A stretch of 64,000 bases of DNA, from positions 576,001 to 640,000 of the forward strand of contig NZ_WTYW01000001.1 of assembly GCF_009827635.1 (NCBI RefSeq). Reading direction: 5' to 3'. Source of the stretch: Parapontixanthobacter aurantiacus (GTDB lineage: Bacteria > Pseudomonadota > Alphaproteobacteria > Sphingomonadales > Sphingomonadaceae). Shown here one piece after another: positions 1 through 9,128 of the stretch. The translations under genes and the position numbers were made by a program. The notes beneath the pieces were generated by a model. The model was not told where the DNA came from. It did no database searches and saw only the letters and a program-made list of their open reading frames with translations. How positions within the stretch are numbered: the first letter of the stretch is position 1; every line of letters begins with the position of its first letter.

Positions 1-194
1 GCGTCCTCGGCCACGAAGCGTCGGAAGACGAAAGCCCCACAGTGCTCGACACCTACGGCAATACTTCGAGTGCGGGCTCGATCATCGCGTTTCACAAGCA
101 CAATGACGACCTCGCCCCCGGTGATACCGGCCTCATCTGCAGCTTCGGCGCGGGTTACTCCGCCGGGGCCGTGTTCGTTCGCAAGGTCGGTTGA
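1..194 (+). CDS. beta-ketoacyl-ACP synthase III family protein, C-terminal end (5' part outside window)
   Basis: The window opens inside this gene; only the last 63 codons are visible (reading frame from base 3, stop TGA at 192-194). The tail has YGNTSS, carrying the conserved Asn of the Cys-His-Asn triad of KAS III (FabH-like) condensing enzymes, then the glycine-rich closing segment SFGAGYSAGAVFVRKVG of the thiolase fold. Enzymes of this family condense an acyl-CoA with malonyl-ACP to start or feed fatty-acid synthesis in the cytoplasm. The catalytic Cys and the acyl-pocket residues lie outside the window, so it cannot be decided whether this is housekeeping FabH or a FabH-like paralogue. 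It is separated by 83 bases from psd and reads the same way. Confidence 0.75.
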   Translation, partial: VLGHEASEDESPTVLDTYGNTSSAGSIIAFHKHNDDLAPGDTGLICSFGAGYSAGAVFVRKVG

Positions 195-277
195 ACTGAC
201 CGATCGGCGCATCCGAGCGGTCTTCTGGACAGGGGATTGCCTTGCCCCGATGCTGAGCACGCTCTAGATCGCTAGGG

Positions 278-1030
278 ATGGCAGGTAATCAACTCGACAA
301 TCAGGGGCGCGGAGAAGCCAGCTGGAACTGGCCCTCGATCCATCCGGAAGGGCGCAAGTTCGGACTGATCGCAGTAGCGATCGCGCTGTTTTTCCTGCTT
401 ATCCTCGATTGGGAAATCATTGGCTGGCCGCTGCTCGGCGTCGCCGCCTGGGTGTTCGCCTTCTTCCGGGATCCCGAACGCGTCGTGCCGCAGGACGATC
501 GCTACATCGTCGCACCGGCAGACGGTCTCGTGTCGCTGATCAGCAAGGTTGCGCCGCCGCCCGAAATGCAGATGGCGGACAGCGCGGGCAATCCGGGTTT
601 GCCTGGTGAGCCGGTCGTGCGCATTTCGATCTTCATGAGCGTGTTCGACGTTCACATCAATCGCGCACCGATATCGGGAACGGTCGAGCGCGTGATCTAC
701 ATGCCGGGCAAATTCGTGAACGCCGATCTCGACAAGGCGAGTGAAGAAAACGAGCGGCAGCATATCGTGATCGCCCGCGGCGACGGGTTGAAGCTGGGCT
801 TCACCCAGATCGCCGGGCTCGTCGCGCGCCGGATCGTTCCCTTCGTCAAGCCCGGCGACATGATCGCCGTCGGACAGCGTGTCGGGCTCATCCGGTTCGG
901 CAGCCGCGTGGATGTGTACCTGCCTGCCGGGACTGATCCGCGGGTCGTGCTGGGGCAGCGGACCGTCGCGGGCGAAACCGTACTGGGCGAAGTCGGACAA
1001 CAAAAACTTATCGAAGGAATTGCCTTGTGA
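278..1030 (+). CDS. psd: phosphatidylserine decarboxylase, short form
   Basis: A 250-residue phosphatidylserine decarboxylase of the short type, making phosphatidylethanolamine from phosphatidylserine at the inner membrane. A hydrophobic stretch near residues 29-62 precedes FRDPER (63-68), APADG (79-83) and VHINRAP (125-131), all conserved in the family. The autocatalytic cleavage site that generates the pyruvoyl group is visible as FGS (Gly208-Ser209), which replaces the LGST of the long E. coli form. The stop codon overlaps the start of pssA (GTGA), so the two consecutive phosphatidylethanolamine enzymes are translationally coupled, encoded in reverse pathway order. The start ATG at 278 is preceded by a purine-rich CTAGGG. 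Confidence 0.96.
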   Translation: MAGNQLDNQGRGEASWNWPSIHPEGRKFGLIAVAIALFFLLILDWEIIGWPLLGVAAWVFAFFRDPERVVPQDDRYIVAPADGLVSLISKVAPPPEMQMADSAGNPGLPGEPVVRISIFMSVFDVHINRAPISGTVERVIYMPGKFVNADLDKASEENERQHIVIARGDGLKLGFTQIAGLVARRIVPFVKPGDMIAVGQRVGLIRFGSRVDVYLPAGTDPRVVLGQRTVAGETVLGEVGQQKLIEGIAL

Positions 1031-1866
1031 GGGAACCGGTCGACCCGTTCGCGGACAAGCTGCGCTCGCAGAGAATCGGCCCAAAGGCGACCGAGGACGA
1101 AATCCCGCGCGCTGGTGGCCGGAAGGGATTGTCGCTCCGCGCGGTCCTGCCCAACGCCATCACGGCGGCGGCATTGTGTTCGGGGCTTACCGGAATTCGC
1201 TTCGCCATATCGGAACAATGGAGCCTGGCGATCTTCGCAGTGATCATCGCCGGAGTTCTCGACGGAATGGATGGCCGGATCGCGCGCTTGCTTAACGCGC
1301 AGTCACGGTTCGGCGCGGAGATGGACAGTCTGGCCGATTCGCTATCCTTCGGGATGGCGCCAGCGCTGATCCTGTATCTTTGGTCGCTCGAACAATTATC
1401 GAGGTTGGGCTGGTTCGCGGCACTTGCCTTCGCGATCTGCTGCGCCCTTCGTCTGGCGCGTTTCAATGCGCAGATCGATACCGATGACCAGCCGCACAAA
1501 TCCGCTGGTTTCCTAACCGGAGTACCGGCGCCGGTTGGGGCCGGGCTCGCTTTTCTGCCGTTCTATCTCTGGATGGCAACGGGGCTCGAATGGTTCCGCA
1601 ACCCGATCCTCATGGGCGTCTGGCTGACCCTGATCGCGTTTCTGATGATTTCGAACATTGCGACGCTGAGCTGGACTTCGATTCGTCCACGGCGCTCGGT
1701 GCGGCTCGAAATGATTGCGCTGGTAGGAATCTTCTTTGCCGCCTTGCTGGCGGAACCGTGGTGGGCGCTGGTAGCGATCTGCGTGCTGTATCTGGCGCTG
1801 ATGCCTTATGGCCTGTGGAAATACGGCAGGATCAGGCGGCAGCGCGATAGCCGCGTGTCGGGCTGA
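1027..1866 (+). CDS. pssA: CDP-diacylglycerol--serine O-phosphatidyltransferase
   Basis: Transfers phosphatidyl from CDP-diacylglycerol to serine, the substrate-supplying step for Psd just upstream. The CDP-alcohol phosphatidyltransferase signature is complete: D79..D82-G83..A86-R87........G96...D100...D104, where the aspartates bind the catalytic metals. Several hydrophobic helices follow, consistent with an integral inner-membrane enzyme. At 279 residues it matches the alphaproteobacterial PssA type. Start is GTG at 1027, overlapping the psd stop by four bases (GTGA), which argues for translational coupling. The 3' end overlaps the convergent small gene at 1832-2065 by 35 bases. Confidence 0.95.
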   Translation: MREPVDPFADKLRSQRIGPKATEDEIPRAGGRKGLSLRAVLPNAITAAALCSGLTGIRFAISEQWSLAIFAVIIAGVLDGMDGRIARLLNAQSRFGAEMDSLADSLSFGMAPALILYLWSLEQLSRLGWFAALAFAICCALRLARFNAQIDTDDQPHKSAGFLTGVPAPVGAGLAFLPFYLWMATGLEWFRNPILMGVWLTLIAFLMISNIATLSWTSIRPRRSVRLEMIALVGIFFAALLAEPWWALVAICVLYLALMPYGLWKYGRIRRQRDSRVSG

Positions 1867-2065
1867 CGGTACGGCGCTGGCTCGATAGCGGACGCATTAC
1901 CGGGCGAAGCGGGCGTGTGGGACGAATGCTGGCCGCTGCCGAGGCTGCCCGGCGCGCTTTGATTGCACGTATCGCCGAAACATAGCGAACGGCGCTGTCG
2001 CTGAGTGTAAGCGCGACCGCGATTGCTGCGACAAAGAACACCAGGACAGCGAGCAAACCTAACAT
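1832..2065 (-). CDS. small predicted membrane protein, function unknown
   Basis: A 77-residue product with one clear N-terminal membrane helix ([18 protein letters not shown]) followed by a strongly basic, Arg/Ala/Ser-rich tail with no recognised domain. It starts at ATG 2065 with an AAGGGGA-like ribosome-binding sequence about 8-14 bases upstream, which supports it being real. It converges on pssA and overlaps its last 35 bases. About 100 bases upstream of its start lies a GTTC-N7-GTTC motif (2167-2181) resembling the alphaproteobacterial LexA box, so SOS control is possible. Small SOS-induced membrane proteins such as SidA of Caulobacter are known, but no sequence similarity to them is claimed. 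The basic tail could simply be an antisense shadow of the pssA end. Confidence 0.5.
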   Translation of the reverse strand: MLGLLAVLVFFVAAIAVALTLSDSAVRYVSAIRAIKARRAASAAASIRPTRPLRPVMRPLSSQRRTVSPTRGYRAAA

Positions 2066-2407
2066 GACGGAATCATCCCCTTACATGGTCGTCCACGCCA
2101 TGAGACGGTGTGGATAACTCTGTTGAAACATGGTGGAGGGCGCTTGCGTTCCCGCCTCAGACCTTTGTTCCCTATATGTTCCAGTCGGTCAAGTCATATT
2201 TGCGATGAACAGCGCCTTTCTAGCGATGAAAAGGTAGTGGATTTCTTTCTTGATCGCCGCTATGTCGCCCAAATCGCAGCACCCGGACGACCATTTCGGT
2301 TTCCGGCTTTTGCGAAAATCCACATGGAAGGCGCTACATACCGGTGCCGCGCGGGCGAACCCCGCAGGTTCCTGTCTTCCAGAGGCTCAACCGGAAAGGA
2401 ATTACCT
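2066..2407 (+). other. intergenic/leader region upstream of rpsB
   Basis: A 342-base stretch without a convincing gene between the leftward small membrane-protein gene and rpsB. It must hold the promoter(s) for rpsB-tsf and for the small gene. An open frame continues upstream of the rpsB ATG to 2108, but it is unlike any S2 N-terminus and is rejected as coding. The last 70 bases are GC-rich, with short complementary segments (for example GCGGGCGAACCCCGC) just before the SD. This is compatible with an autoregulatory S2 leader as known from other bacteria, but no defined structure can be proven by eye. Confidence 0.4.
2167..2181. promoter_or_regulatory. LexA-like SOS box (GTTC-N7-GTTC)
   Basis: GTTC CCTATAT GTTC is an exact match to the direct-repeat operator GTTC-N7-GTTC bound by LexA in alphaproteobacteria such as Caulobacter and Rhodobacter. 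It lies 102 bases upstream of the leftward small membrane-protein start and 227 bases upstream of rpsB. A TTGACC reading leftward at 2192-2187 would place the box in a promoter spacer, but the matching -10 is poor. An eight-base match can arise by chance, so this remains a candidate. Confidence 0.4.
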
Positions 2408-3157
2408 ATGGCGGCTTCTCCCGTCACGATGCAGCAATTGATCGAAGCCGGATCGCATTTCGGCCACCAGACCCACCGTTGGAACCCGCGTATGAAGCCG
2501 TACATCTTCGGCTCGCGCAACGGCATTCACATCATCGACCTCTCGCAGACCGTTCCGCTCATGTCGCGCGCGCTCGACTTCATCGAGCAGACCGTGCGTT
2601 CGGGCGGCAAGGTACTGCTCGTCGGCACGAAGCGTCAGGCTCAGGAGCCGATCGCGGAAGCGGCGCGTGCATCCGGACAGCATTTCGTCAATCACCGCTG
2701 GCTCGGCGGGATGCTCACGAACTGGAAGACGATCTCCCAGTCGATCAAGCGGCTGAAGTCGCTCGAGGAACAGCTCGGCGGCGAAACGTCCGGTCTGACC
2801 AAGAAGGAAGTCCTTCAGCTTACGCGTGAGCGCGACAAGCTCGAACTCTCGCTCGGCGGCATCCGCGACATGGGCGGCATTCCCGACGTGATGTTCGTGA
2901 TCGATGCGAACAAGGAAGACCTTGCCATCAAGGAAGCCAACGTCCTCGGCATTCCGGTCGTCGCTGTTCTCGACACCAATACCGACCCGACCGGCATTGC
3001 TTTTCCGATCCCCGGCAATGACGATGCAAGTCGCGCGGTACGCCTCTATTGCGACGCTGTTGCCGATGCGGCACGCGCGGGCAAGGGCGGCTCGGCCAGC
3101 GATTCAGGCGAAGACGTCGGCGCGATGGAACAGCCGCCGGAAGAAGCCGCCGCCTGA
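2408..3157 (+). CDS. rpsB: 30S ribosomal protein S2
   Basis: A 249-residue S2, a late-assembling protein of the small ribosomal subunit. The start ATG at 2408 gives the canonical beginning [20 protein letters not shown] and is preceded by [27 protein letters not shown], the VGTKRQAQ segment and [15 protein letters not shown] are hallmark S2 motifs. The C-terminus carries the Ala/Gly/Glu-rich tail common in alphaproteobacteria. It is followed after 106 bases by tsf, the standard rpsB-tsf operon. A strong hairpin in that gap could tune the S2 to EF-Ts ratio. Confidence 0.98.
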   Translation: MAASPVTMQQLIEAGSHFGHQTHRWNPRMKPYIFGSRNGIHIIDLSQTVPLMSRALDFIEQTVRSGGKVLLVGTKRQAQEPIAEAARASGQHFVNHRWLGGMLTNWKTISQSIKRLKSLEEQLGGETSGLTKKEVLQLTRERDKLELSLGGIRDMGGIPDVMFVIDANKEDLAIKEANVLGIPVVAVLDTNTDPTGIAFPIPGNDDASRAVRLYCDAVADAARAGKGGSASDSGEDVGAMEQPPEEAAA

Positions 3158-3199
3158 CCATGCAAGTGACGCGCCGATCCGGCGTGTCATTGAATCTAC

Positions 3200-3233
3200 G
3201 CACCGGATCGCCATTTCGCGGCGCATCCGGTGC
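3200..3233 (+). promoter_or_regulatory. hairpin in the rpsB-tsf intergenic region
   Basis: GCACCGGAT (3200-3208) is the perfect reverse complement of ATCCGGTGC (3225-3233), and CGCC/GGCG can extend the stem inward around a short loop. No T-tract follows, so it is more likely an RNA-processing, stabilising or partial-attenuation element than a full terminator. It lies 31 bases before the tsf start. Confidence 0.5.
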
Positions 3234-3263
3234 AACCAGCAGATACGAAGAAGGAAATGACAG

Positions 3264-4190
3264 ATGGCTGCCTATACTGCCGCTGACGTGAAGGCCCTGC
3301 GCGAGAAATCCGGCGCGGGCATGATGGACTGCAAGAAGGCTCTGGAAGAAACGAACGGCGATATCGAAGCGGCGGTCGACGCACTGCGCGCCAAGGGCCT
3401 TGCCGCCGCCCAGAAGAAATCGAGCCGTACCGCGGCCGAAGGTCTCGTCGGCGTGGCCGTCGAAGGCAATCGCGGCGTTGCCGTCGAAGTGAACAGTGAG
3501 ACGGACTTCGTCGCCAAGAACGAACAGTTCCAGGACTTCGTGCGCAAGGCGACGCAGGTCGCCGCGTCGCAGGACAGCGACGATGTCGAGGCATTGAAGT
3601 CGGCCCAGTATCCGGGTGGCGGAACGGTGTCCGACAAGCTGACCGACAATGTCGCCACCATTGGCGAAAACCAGCAGATCCGCCGCATGAAGACCGTGAG
3701 CGTCAGCCAGGGCGTCGTCGTGCCCTATGTCCACAACGCGGTTTCGGAAAATCTCGGCAAGATTGGCGTGCTCGTCGCTCTTGAGAGCGAGGCGTCCGCC
3801 GACGTTCTCGAGCCGCTCGGCAAGCAGCTGGCGATGCACATTGCCGCTGCCTTCCCGCAGGCTCTGAATGCCGAGGGTCTCGACCCCGAAGTGATCGAGC
3901 GCGAACGCGCCATCGCTCAGGAAAAGGCTGCCGAAAGCGGCAAGCCCGAAAACGTTCAGGAAAAGATGGTGGACGGCGCGATTGCGAAATTCGCCAAGGA
4001 AAACGCATTGCTCTCGCAGCTGTTCGTAATGGACAACAAGACGCCGGTTTCCGAGGTCGTGGCAAAGGCAGGCAAGGATGCCGGGCACGACATCGTGCTG
4101 AAAGACTATGTCCGCTTCCAGCTCGGCGAAGGGATCGAGAAGAAGCAGGAAGACTTCGCCGCAGAAGTCGCCGCAACCCGCGGCAGCTGA
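3264..4190 (+). CDS. tsf: translation elongation factor Ts
   Basis: EF-Ts, the GDP-exchange factor of EF-Tu. The 308-residue length is usual. The N-terminal UBA-like domain reads [19 protein letters not shown], and the core exchange motif is present as T80-D81-F82-V83-A-K-N, the residues that disrupt the Mg/GDP site of EF-Tu. The C-terminal end returns to the conserved VRFQLGEG sequence. The start ATG at 3264 is preceded by AAGGAAATGACAG. It is the second gene of the rpsB operon and is followed by a strong GC hairpin (4220-4251) that probably ends the transcript. Confidence 0.98.
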   Translation: MAAYTAADVKALREKSGAGMMDCKKALEETNGDIEAAVDALRAKGLAAAQKKSSRTAAEGLVGVAVEGNRGVAVEVNSETDFVAKNEQFQDFVRKATQVAASQDSDDVEALKSAQYPGGGTVSDKLTDNVATIGENQQIRRMKTVSVSQGVVVPYVHNAVSENLGKIGVLVALESEASADVLEPLGKQLAMHIAAAFPQALNAEGLDPEVIERERAIAQEKAAESGKPENVQEKMVDGAIAKFAKENALLSQLFVMDNKTPVSEVVAKAGKDAGHDIVLKDYVRFQLGEGIEKKQEDFAAEVAATRGS

Positions 4191-4219
4191 CGCTTCTCAG
4201 CCACAGACGACTGAATCAT

Positions 4220-4251
4220 GCGGCCATCGGAGTCATCGCTCCGGTGGCCGC
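4220..4251 (+). terminator. hairpin downstream of tsf
   Basis: GCGGCCATCGGAG (4220-4232) pairs over 13 positions with CTCCGGTGGCCGC (4239-4251), with a single G-T wobble and a six-base loop. GATTCTAT follows instead of a run of T, so it would be a weak or factor-assisted terminator for rpsB-tsf. It could equally act from the other side on the convergent gene that ends at 4322. Confidence 0.65.
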
Positions 4252-4321
4252 GATTCTATCGGTATCTGGCTAAGGCAGTTTCTGCACCGTAACGTAAGCG
4301 GCGCCCAATTTTCCACAAGGG

Positions 4322-4846
4322 TTAGTTGGCGGGTCCGTTTCCGCCGCCGGAAGGCTGGGGGAGATCCACATCGTGCCGATGATTCCAGATCTCGACAATC
4401 TTACCGTCTGCGTCAAATCGGAAAACATTAATGATGGGTACGCGCTCGACCCTTGTCATTCCCATGGCTCGGCCGTTTTCGTTCGGGGTTAGGGAAATGA
4501 ACCACCTGGTCGCGACCTTGTCACCTTCTGCAATCTGATAGTCGATTTCGCCGCTCATTTCCCCAAGACTGTGAAACAGGTCGGCAATCTCTTTTTGAGC
4601 GATCGCTTTCTCGGTGACATTCTTCCGTTCGCCAACGTCGTGTACGACATATTCCTGAGCAACATATTCGTTGAAGGTATCGGTGTTTTTCGAGAACCAA
4701 AGATTTTCGTAGAACGCCGCAGCGAGACGCTTGTTGCGCTCGGTGTGGTCATCCGCCGCGGGATTATTCAATTGCTGTCCAAGCGCGGGTGAATAAATCG
4801 GCGTTGTAAGAACTGCGAGGGCGAGCGCAGGTAGAAGTAAACGCAT
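4322..4846 (-). CDS. secreted SnoaL/NTF2-like protein
   Basis: The predicted product has a Sec signal peptide (MRLLLPALALAVLTTPIYSPALGQ) followed by an approximately 150-residue SnoaL-type domain of the NTF2-like cone fold: helices with AAFYENLWFSKNTDTFNEYVAQEYVVHD, then KVATRWFISLTPNENGRAMG and FRFDADGKIVEIWNHRHDV. The family includes polyketide cyclases and many uncharacterised small-molecule-binding proteins, so no substrate is assigned. The start was set at 4846, after a perfect GAGGAGG SD, rather than at the longer 4891 option, because this places Met directly before the signal peptide. It is transcribed away from pyrH, with a good promoter candidate at 4904-4876. Confidence 0.85.
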   Translation of the reverse strand: MRLLLPALALAVLTTPIYSPALGQQLNNPAADDHTERNKRLAAAFYENLWFSKNTDTFNEYVAQEYVVHDVGERKNVTEKAIAQKEIADLFHSLGEMSGEIDYQIAEGDKVATRWFISLTPNENGRAMGMTRVERVPIINVFRFDADGKIVEIWNHRHDVDLPQPSGGGNGPAN

Positions 4847-4875
4847 GATCAAACCTCCTCGCGACCCTTCGAGGA

Positions 4876-4904
4876 GTTTTACCGAAACCACAGTAGATGT
4901 GCAA
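4876..4904 (-). promoter_or_regulatory. sigma70-type promoter for the SnoaL-like gene
   Basis: Reading leftward, TTGCAC (4904-4899) and TAAAAC (4881-4876) are separated by exactly 17 bases, about 30 bases before the ATG at 4846. A GAGGAGG ribosome-binding site lies between the promoter and the start. Both hexamers match the consensus only partly (5/6 and 4/6). Confidence 0.5.
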
Positions 4905-5171
4905 ATTGCCTCCGGGAAACATCCGTCCTCCCATAGCGAACCGGATGAACTGTCCTACTTCAGTGCTATGGGCTAAGAGGGAGGCGCTCCTTCTCATCGT
5001 CTGCCTTGTACACAACCGTGAAAAGCCCAGCGGCATTTCTCACCCCAGTACCGTGTTCCATTTGTTCCATCGCGTTGGACTTGCGGCGACCAGCAGACAC
5101 GCACTTGGCACGTGCAGGCGGACGCTTTAAGGCCGGGCTCGTAACGCCTTCAGCAAAAGAACCTCGCCTCC
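4905..5171. other. divergent intergenic region between the SnoaL-like gene and pyrH
   Basis: There is no convincing gene here. The region must hold the pyrH promoter. It contains an inverted repeat, CCCATAGC (4930-4937) and GCTATGGG (4965-4972), with 27 bases between the arms, plus flanking CCTC/GAGG that could extend the pairing. Its role is unknown; a regulator binding site or a leader hairpin are both possible. Confidence 0.35.
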
Positions 5172-5900
5172 ATGACCCTTCTCCCGATGAAACGCATTCT
5201 CCTCAAATTGTCGGGCGAAGTGCTCATGGGCAATCAGGAATACGGCATCGATCCGGCCTATGTCGCGCGCCTTGCCGAAGAGGTGAAGGCCGCCAAGGAA
5301 ACCGGGCTGGAAATCTGTCTCGTCATTGGTGGAGGCAATATCTTTCGCGGTGTTGCGGGTGCAGCGCGCGGCCTCGACCGGACGACCGGCGATTACATGG
5401 GTATGCTCGCGACCGTGATGAACGCACTCGCCATGCAGAACGCGCTGGAGCAGGCGGGGGTTGAAACGCGCGTGCAATCGGCCATCCCGATGTCGAGCGT
5501 GTGCGAGCCCTATATCAGACGTCGTGCCGAGCGGCATCTGGCCAAGGGCAGGGTTGTGATCTTTGCCGCTGGTACGGGCAATCCATTCTTCACGACGGAC
5601 ACGGGGGCGGCACTGCGGGCGGCAGAGATGAACTGCGATGCCCTGCTTAAGGGGACGAGCGTTGATGGTGTCTATGAGCGCGACCCGAAACTGTTTCCTG
5701 AAGCGCGCCGTTTCGATACAATAACTTACGGCCAGGTCCTGTCGGACAATCTCAAGGTGATGGATGCGACGGCAGTGGCGCTGGCGCGGGAGAACGACAT
5801 TCCGATCATCGTTTTCTCGATCAGGGAAAAGGGGAATGTCGCAAGGGTTCTGGCTGGCGATGGCGTGCAGACTATCGTACAGGCCGCTGAGCAGGATTGA
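5172..5900 (+). CDS. pyrH: UMP kinase
   Basis: Bacterial UMP kinase phosphorylates UMP to UDP, feeding RNA and cell-wall precursor synthesis. It is a hexameric amino-acid-kinase-fold enzyme. Visible motifs are [14 protein letters not shown] near the N-terminus, the glycine-rich [22 protein letters not shown], and [18 protein letters not shown] with the nucleotide-binding TDTGAALR. An internal ATG at 5187 would give [11 protein letters not shown] and a 237-residue protein, close to the family norm; the longer start adds only five residues and neither has a clear SD. It heads the run pyrH-frr-uppS-cdsA-dxr-rseP-bamA, and frr follows after 12 bases. Confidence 0.97.
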   Translation: MTLLPMKRILLKLSGEVLMGNQEYGIDPAYVARLAEEVKAAKETGLEICLVIGGGNIFRGVAGAARGLDRTTGDYMGMLATVMNALAMQNALEQAGVETRVQSAIPMSSVCEPYIRRRAERHLAKGRVVIFAAGTGNPFFTTDTGAALRAAEMNCDALLKGTSVDGVYERDPKLFPEARRFDTITYGQVLSDNLKVMDATAVALARENDIPIIVFSIREKGNVARVLAGDGVQTIVQAAEQD

Positions 5901-5912
5901 GGAGAGGCCTTC

Positions 5913-6470
5913 ATGGCTAAATACGACAAAACAGATATCGACCGGCGCATGGACGGGGCCGTGGAAGCATTGAAGAGCGACCTGTCCGGCTTGCGAACGG
6001 GGAGGGCGAATACCAGCCTGCTCGATCCGGTTCATGTCGAGGTTTATGGCGCGATGATGCCATTGAACCAGGTCGCGACGGTCTCCGCACCCGAGCCGCG
6101 CATGCTCAGCGTGCAGGTGTGGGACAAGGCGAATGTGAACGCCGTCGAGAAAGGCATCGCGAAGGCCAATCTCGGTCTCAATCCGATGCAGGATGGCCAG
6201 ACGATCCGCTTGCCCATGCCCGACCTGACCGAGGAACGACGCAAGGATCTTGCGAAACTCGCCGGCGAGTATGGCGAAAAGGCGAAAATCGCCATTCGCA
6301 ACGTGCGACGCGATGGCATGGAAGCCTTGAAAGAGGATGAAAAGAAAAAGGAAATTTCCGAAGACGACCGCAAGCGATCCGAGGACGAGGTCCAGAAGCT
6401 GACGGACAAGCACGTCGCTGAAATCGACGACGTCGTCGCGAAGAAAGTCCAGGAAATCATGACGCAATAG
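5913..6470 (+). CDS. frr: ribosome recycling factor
   Basis: RRF, 185 residues, splits the post-termination ribosome together with EF-G. The family signature is clear: LRTGRAN near residues 29-35, then [20 protein letters not shown], and the C-terminal long helix [30 protein letters not shown] (domain I three-helix bundle with the conserved NVRRD). The start ATG at 5913 sits after GGAGAGG. It is 12 bases downstream of pyrH and 24 bases upstream of uppS, as in many bacteria. Confidence 0.98.
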   Translation: MAKYDKTDIDRRMDGAVEALKSDLSGLRTGRANTSLLDPVHVEVYGAMMPLNQVATVSAPEPRMLSVQVWDKANVNAVEKGIAKANLGLNPMQDGQTIRLPMPDLTEERRKDLAKLAGEYGEKAKIAIRNVRRDGMEALKEDEKKKEISEDDRKRSEDEVQKLTDKHVAEIDDVVAKKVQEIMTQ

Positions 6471-6494
6471 GCGTATGATTTTTCGGTCCGCTTC

Positions 6495-7232
6495 ATGAGT
6501 TCATCGCAACATCGCGCTCGGCACGTCGCCATCATCATGGACGGCAACGGGCGCTGGGCGAAAAAGCGCCGTCTTCCGCGGGCTCTCGGCCATCAGCGCG
6601 GCGTCGAGGCGGTGCGCACGCTGGTACGCGCGGTCAAGGAGATGGGGCTGGAATGCCTGACCCTTTACGCCTTTTCGAGCGAGAACTGGAAGCGGCCGGA
6701 AGAGGAAGTGAGCGACCTCATGAACCTGATGAGGAAGTTCATAAAATCGGACTTGCCCGAGTTCGTCGCCAATGACGTTCGCCTGAAGATCATCGGCGAT
6801 TACAAGGCATTGGCTCCCGACATTGTCGAAATGCTCGAAGATGCGCTGGCGCAGACCGCCAAGGGCCGCCACACGCTGGCGGTCGCCCTCAACTACGGCG
6901 GACACCAGGAAATCTGCCGCGCGGCGAGCCTCGCCATGCGCGAAAAGGCTGGTGCTGATACGGGTGCGCACAATGGCACCAAAACGGGCCACAATGATGT
7001 CGAGATCGCCCCGGGGGATATCGAGCGCCACCTTTTCACCGCCGATCTGCCGCCGCTCGACCTGCTCATCAGGACCAGCGGCGAGGTCCGCCTGTCCAAC
7101 TTCCTGTTGTGGCAGGTCGCCTATGCCGAGATGATCTTCGTCGACACGCTGTGGCCTGATTTCACCCCCGATCACCTGAGCTCGGCGCTCGAGGAGTTCG
7201 ACCGGCGGGAGCGACGCTATGGCGGGCGCTGA
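6495..7232 (+). CDS. uppS: isoprenyl transferase (undecaprenyl diphosphate synthase)
   Basis: A cis-prenyltransferase that builds the C55 lipid carrier for peptidoglycan and other glycans. The catalytic segment [21 protein letters not shown] near the N-terminus contains the pyrophosphate-binding Asp and the Arg/His pair. [20 protein letters not shown] and [18 protein letters not shown] are the other conserved blocks. Between NYGGHQEI and the distal motif there is a slightly longer, polar stretch ([19 protein letters not shown]) than in typical homologues. That makes 245 residues, still within the family range. It overlaps cdsA by 14 bases. Confidence 0.96.
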   Translation: MSSSQHRARHVAIIMDGNGRWAKKRRLPRALGHQRGVEAVRTLVRAVKEMGLECLTLYAFSSENWKRPEEEVSDLMNLMRKFIKSDLPEFVANDVRLKIIGDYKALAPDIVEMLEDALAQTAKGRHTLAVALNYGGHQEICRAASLAMREKAGADTGAHNGTKTGHNDVEIAPGDIERHLFTADLPPLDLLIRTSGEVRLSNFLLWQVAYAEMIFVDTLWPDFTPDHLSSALEEFDRRERRYGGR

Positions 7233-7965
7233 GGAACCCGTCCAGCGCATGAGGAAGCGCGACCGGTTCAAGGCGGGCGCGGTGCGCTACGTCAAGCTGC
7301 CGCTCAGCCTGCGAACGTCGGACCTGCCGCGCCGGGCCGCATCCGCCGCGGTCATGCTCGCCATTACGGCGGCGGCGCTGTGGGCGGGGGGCGTGTGGTT
7401 CGACGCGTTCGTCGTCGCCATCGCGTTCGCCTGTTTCGGCGAGTTCCTCCGGCTCGTTTGGCGAGCCACGACAAAGCTGGTCAATCGCCTCGTCGCCCTC
7501 CTCGCTGGAGCGGCCTATATCGCGCTGGCCGCATCCGCCCTCATCGAACTGATCATTCCGGTCGTCATCGGCCTCGTCGCGGTCGTCATCGCCACCGATA
7601 CCGGTGCCTATTTCAGCGGCAGGACGATTGGCGGCCCGAAGATCGCCCCGAAGATCAGCCCTTCCAAGACCTGGGCGGGGTTGGGCGGCGGAGCCATCGC
7701 GGCGGGCCTCGTCGCGCTCGGCTTCTTCTATTCCAATGTCGGCTCCGACGCCTTCTCGGCGCGAGGCGTTGGCGCGTTCCTCGTCGGTGCAATTCTTGCC
7801 GTGGTCGCGCAATGCGGCGACTTCTTCGAAAGCTGGCTGAAGCGCCGGGCGAATATGAAGGACAGCTCCAACCTCATTCCGGGTCATGGCGGCATCTTCG
7901 ACCGGGTCGACGGTTTGCTGCCGGTTGCGATCGTCGGCGCCCTCCTGTGGCAGCTGCACCCGTGA
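7219..7965 (+). CDS. cdsA: phosphatidate cytidylyltransferase
   Basis: Makes CDP-diacylglycerol from phosphatidic acid and CTP, the common precursor used by PssA and PgsA elsewhere in this window. It is a polytopic inner-membrane protein with several hydrophobic helices from about residue 35 on. The CTP-transferase signature is complete: [12 protein letters not shown], then the acidic [18 protein letters not shown] and [10 protein letters not shown]. The start ATG at 7219 lies inside the end of uppS, and the stop overlaps the dxr start as TGATG, so translation of the three genes is coupled. Confidence 0.95.
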   Translation: MAGAEEPVQRMRKRDRFKAGAVRYVKLPLSLRTSDLPRRAASAAVMLAITAAALWAGGVWFDAFVVAIAFACFGEFLRLVWRATTKLVNRLVALLAGAAYIALAASALIELIIPVVIGLVAVVIATDTGAYFSGRTIGGPKIAPKISPSKTWAGLGGGAIAAGLVALGFFYSNVGSDAFSARGVGAFLVGAILAVVAQCGDFFESWLKRRANMKDSSNLIPGHGGIFDRVDGLLPVAIVGALLWQLHP

Positions 7966-9128
7966 TGCGCTCTATCTCGATCCTCGGCGCGACCGGGTCG
8001 GTGGGAGCATCGACGCTCGATCTCATCCGCCGCGATCGCGCTGCGTGGAAGGTGGTTGCCCTGACCGCGAATTGCAGCGCCGTGGAACTTGCGGCGCTGG
8101 CCCGCGAGTTCGACGCGGAATGCGCAGTGGTCGGCGACGAGGCCTGCCTTGCCGAGTTGCGCGAAGCGCTGGCCGGAACGAAGATCGAAACCGCCGGGGG
8201 CAGGGCGGCGCTGTGCGAGGCGGCGGCAAGACCCTGCGACATCACCGTGGCTGCCATCGTCGGCTGTGCGGGGCTTGCGCCGGTCATGGCCGCGATCGAG
8301 CGCGGCGGCACACTGGCGCTGGCGAACAAGGAAGCCCTCGTTTCTGCGGGCGAGGTGATGACGGCAGCGGTCCAGCGGCACGGCGCGACCCTGCTGCCGG
8401 TCGATTCGGAACATAATGCGATCTTTCAGTGCCTGCAGGGCAATGCGGTGGAGGACGTTCGCTTCATCACCCTGACCGCCAGCGGCGGGCCGCTGCGAAC
8501 CTGGTCGAAAGACCGGCTCAACGCCGCGACGCCCGCAGAAGCCGTGGCGCATCCCAACTGGGACATGGGCGCCAAGATCAGCGTCGATTCGGCGACGATG
8601 ATGAACAAGGGTCTCGAATTCATCGAGGCGCACTACCTGTTTCCGGTAGGCCTCGACCGGTTGCGCATCCTCGTCCATCCGCAAAGCGTCATTCATTCGA
8701 TGGTCGAATATCGTGACGGCTCGACCCTCGCGCAGCTTGGCCCGCCCGACATGCGCGTTCCCATTGCTTCCTGCCTCGCCTATCCCGACCGGATGGAGAC
8801 ACCGTGCGCGCCGCTCGATCTGGCGGCCATTGGCGAACTGACCTTCGCCGCGCCGGACGAAGATCGCTTTCCCGCCACCCGGATGGCGCGCGAAGCCATC
8901 GCGGCGGGCGGCACCGCACCCGCAACGCTCAACGCAGCGAACGAGGTGGCGGTCGCCGCTTTCCTCGACGGTAAGATAGCGTTCACCAAGATTGCGGTAG
9001 TAGTGGAGGACGTTCTGGCGCAGAGCGATCTCGCGCCGCAATCGACTTCTCTCGAAGAGGTGCTGGCTGCCGATGACGCGGCCCGGACACTTGCCGAGCG
9101 GTTATTGGGAAAACACGCCTTTGCCTGA
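7965..9128 (+). CDS. dxr: 1-deoxy-D-xylulose 5-phosphate reductoisomerase
   Basis: Second enzyme of the MEP isoprenoid pathway (DXP to MEP, NADPH dependent), 387 residues. The N-terminal Rossmann motif is ILGATGSVGASTLDLIR. ALANKEALVSAGEV and VDSEHNAIFQCLQG carry the metal and substrate ligands, and SGGPLR and MNKGLEFIEAHYLF are further family blocks. The start at 7965 overlaps the cdsA stop (TGATG) and gives the normal N-terminus [11 protein letters not shown]. Its product feeds, through IPP, the UppS enzyme encoded just upstream. Confidence 0.97.
   Translation: MRSISILGATGSVGASTLDLIRRDRAAWKVVALTANCSAVELAALAREFDAECAVVGDEACLAELREALAGTKIETAGGRAALCEAAARPCDITVAAIVGCAGLAPVMAAIERGGTLALANKEALVSAGEVMTAAVQRHGATLLPVDSEHNAIFQCLQGNAVEDVRFITLTASGGPLRTWSKDRLNAATPAEAVAHPNWDMGAKISVDSATMMNKGLEFIEAHYLFPVGLDRLRILVHPQSVIHSMVEYRDGSTLAQLGPPDMRVPIASCLAYPDRMETPCAPLDLAAIGELTFAAPDEDRFPATRMAREAIAAGGTAPATLNAANEVAVAAFLDGKIAFTKIAVVVEDVLAQSDLAPQSTSLEEVLAADDAARTLAERLLGKHAFA

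Noticed and set aside
2108-2407. N-terminal extension of S2 by 100 codons
   Set aside because: The extension is unlike S2, while ATG 2408 has an SD and the canonical N-terminus.
5127-6467. A 446-codon leftward open frame opposite pyrH-frr
   Set aside because: Antisense shadow of two conserved genes; composition is His/Arg-rich as expected for a shadow.
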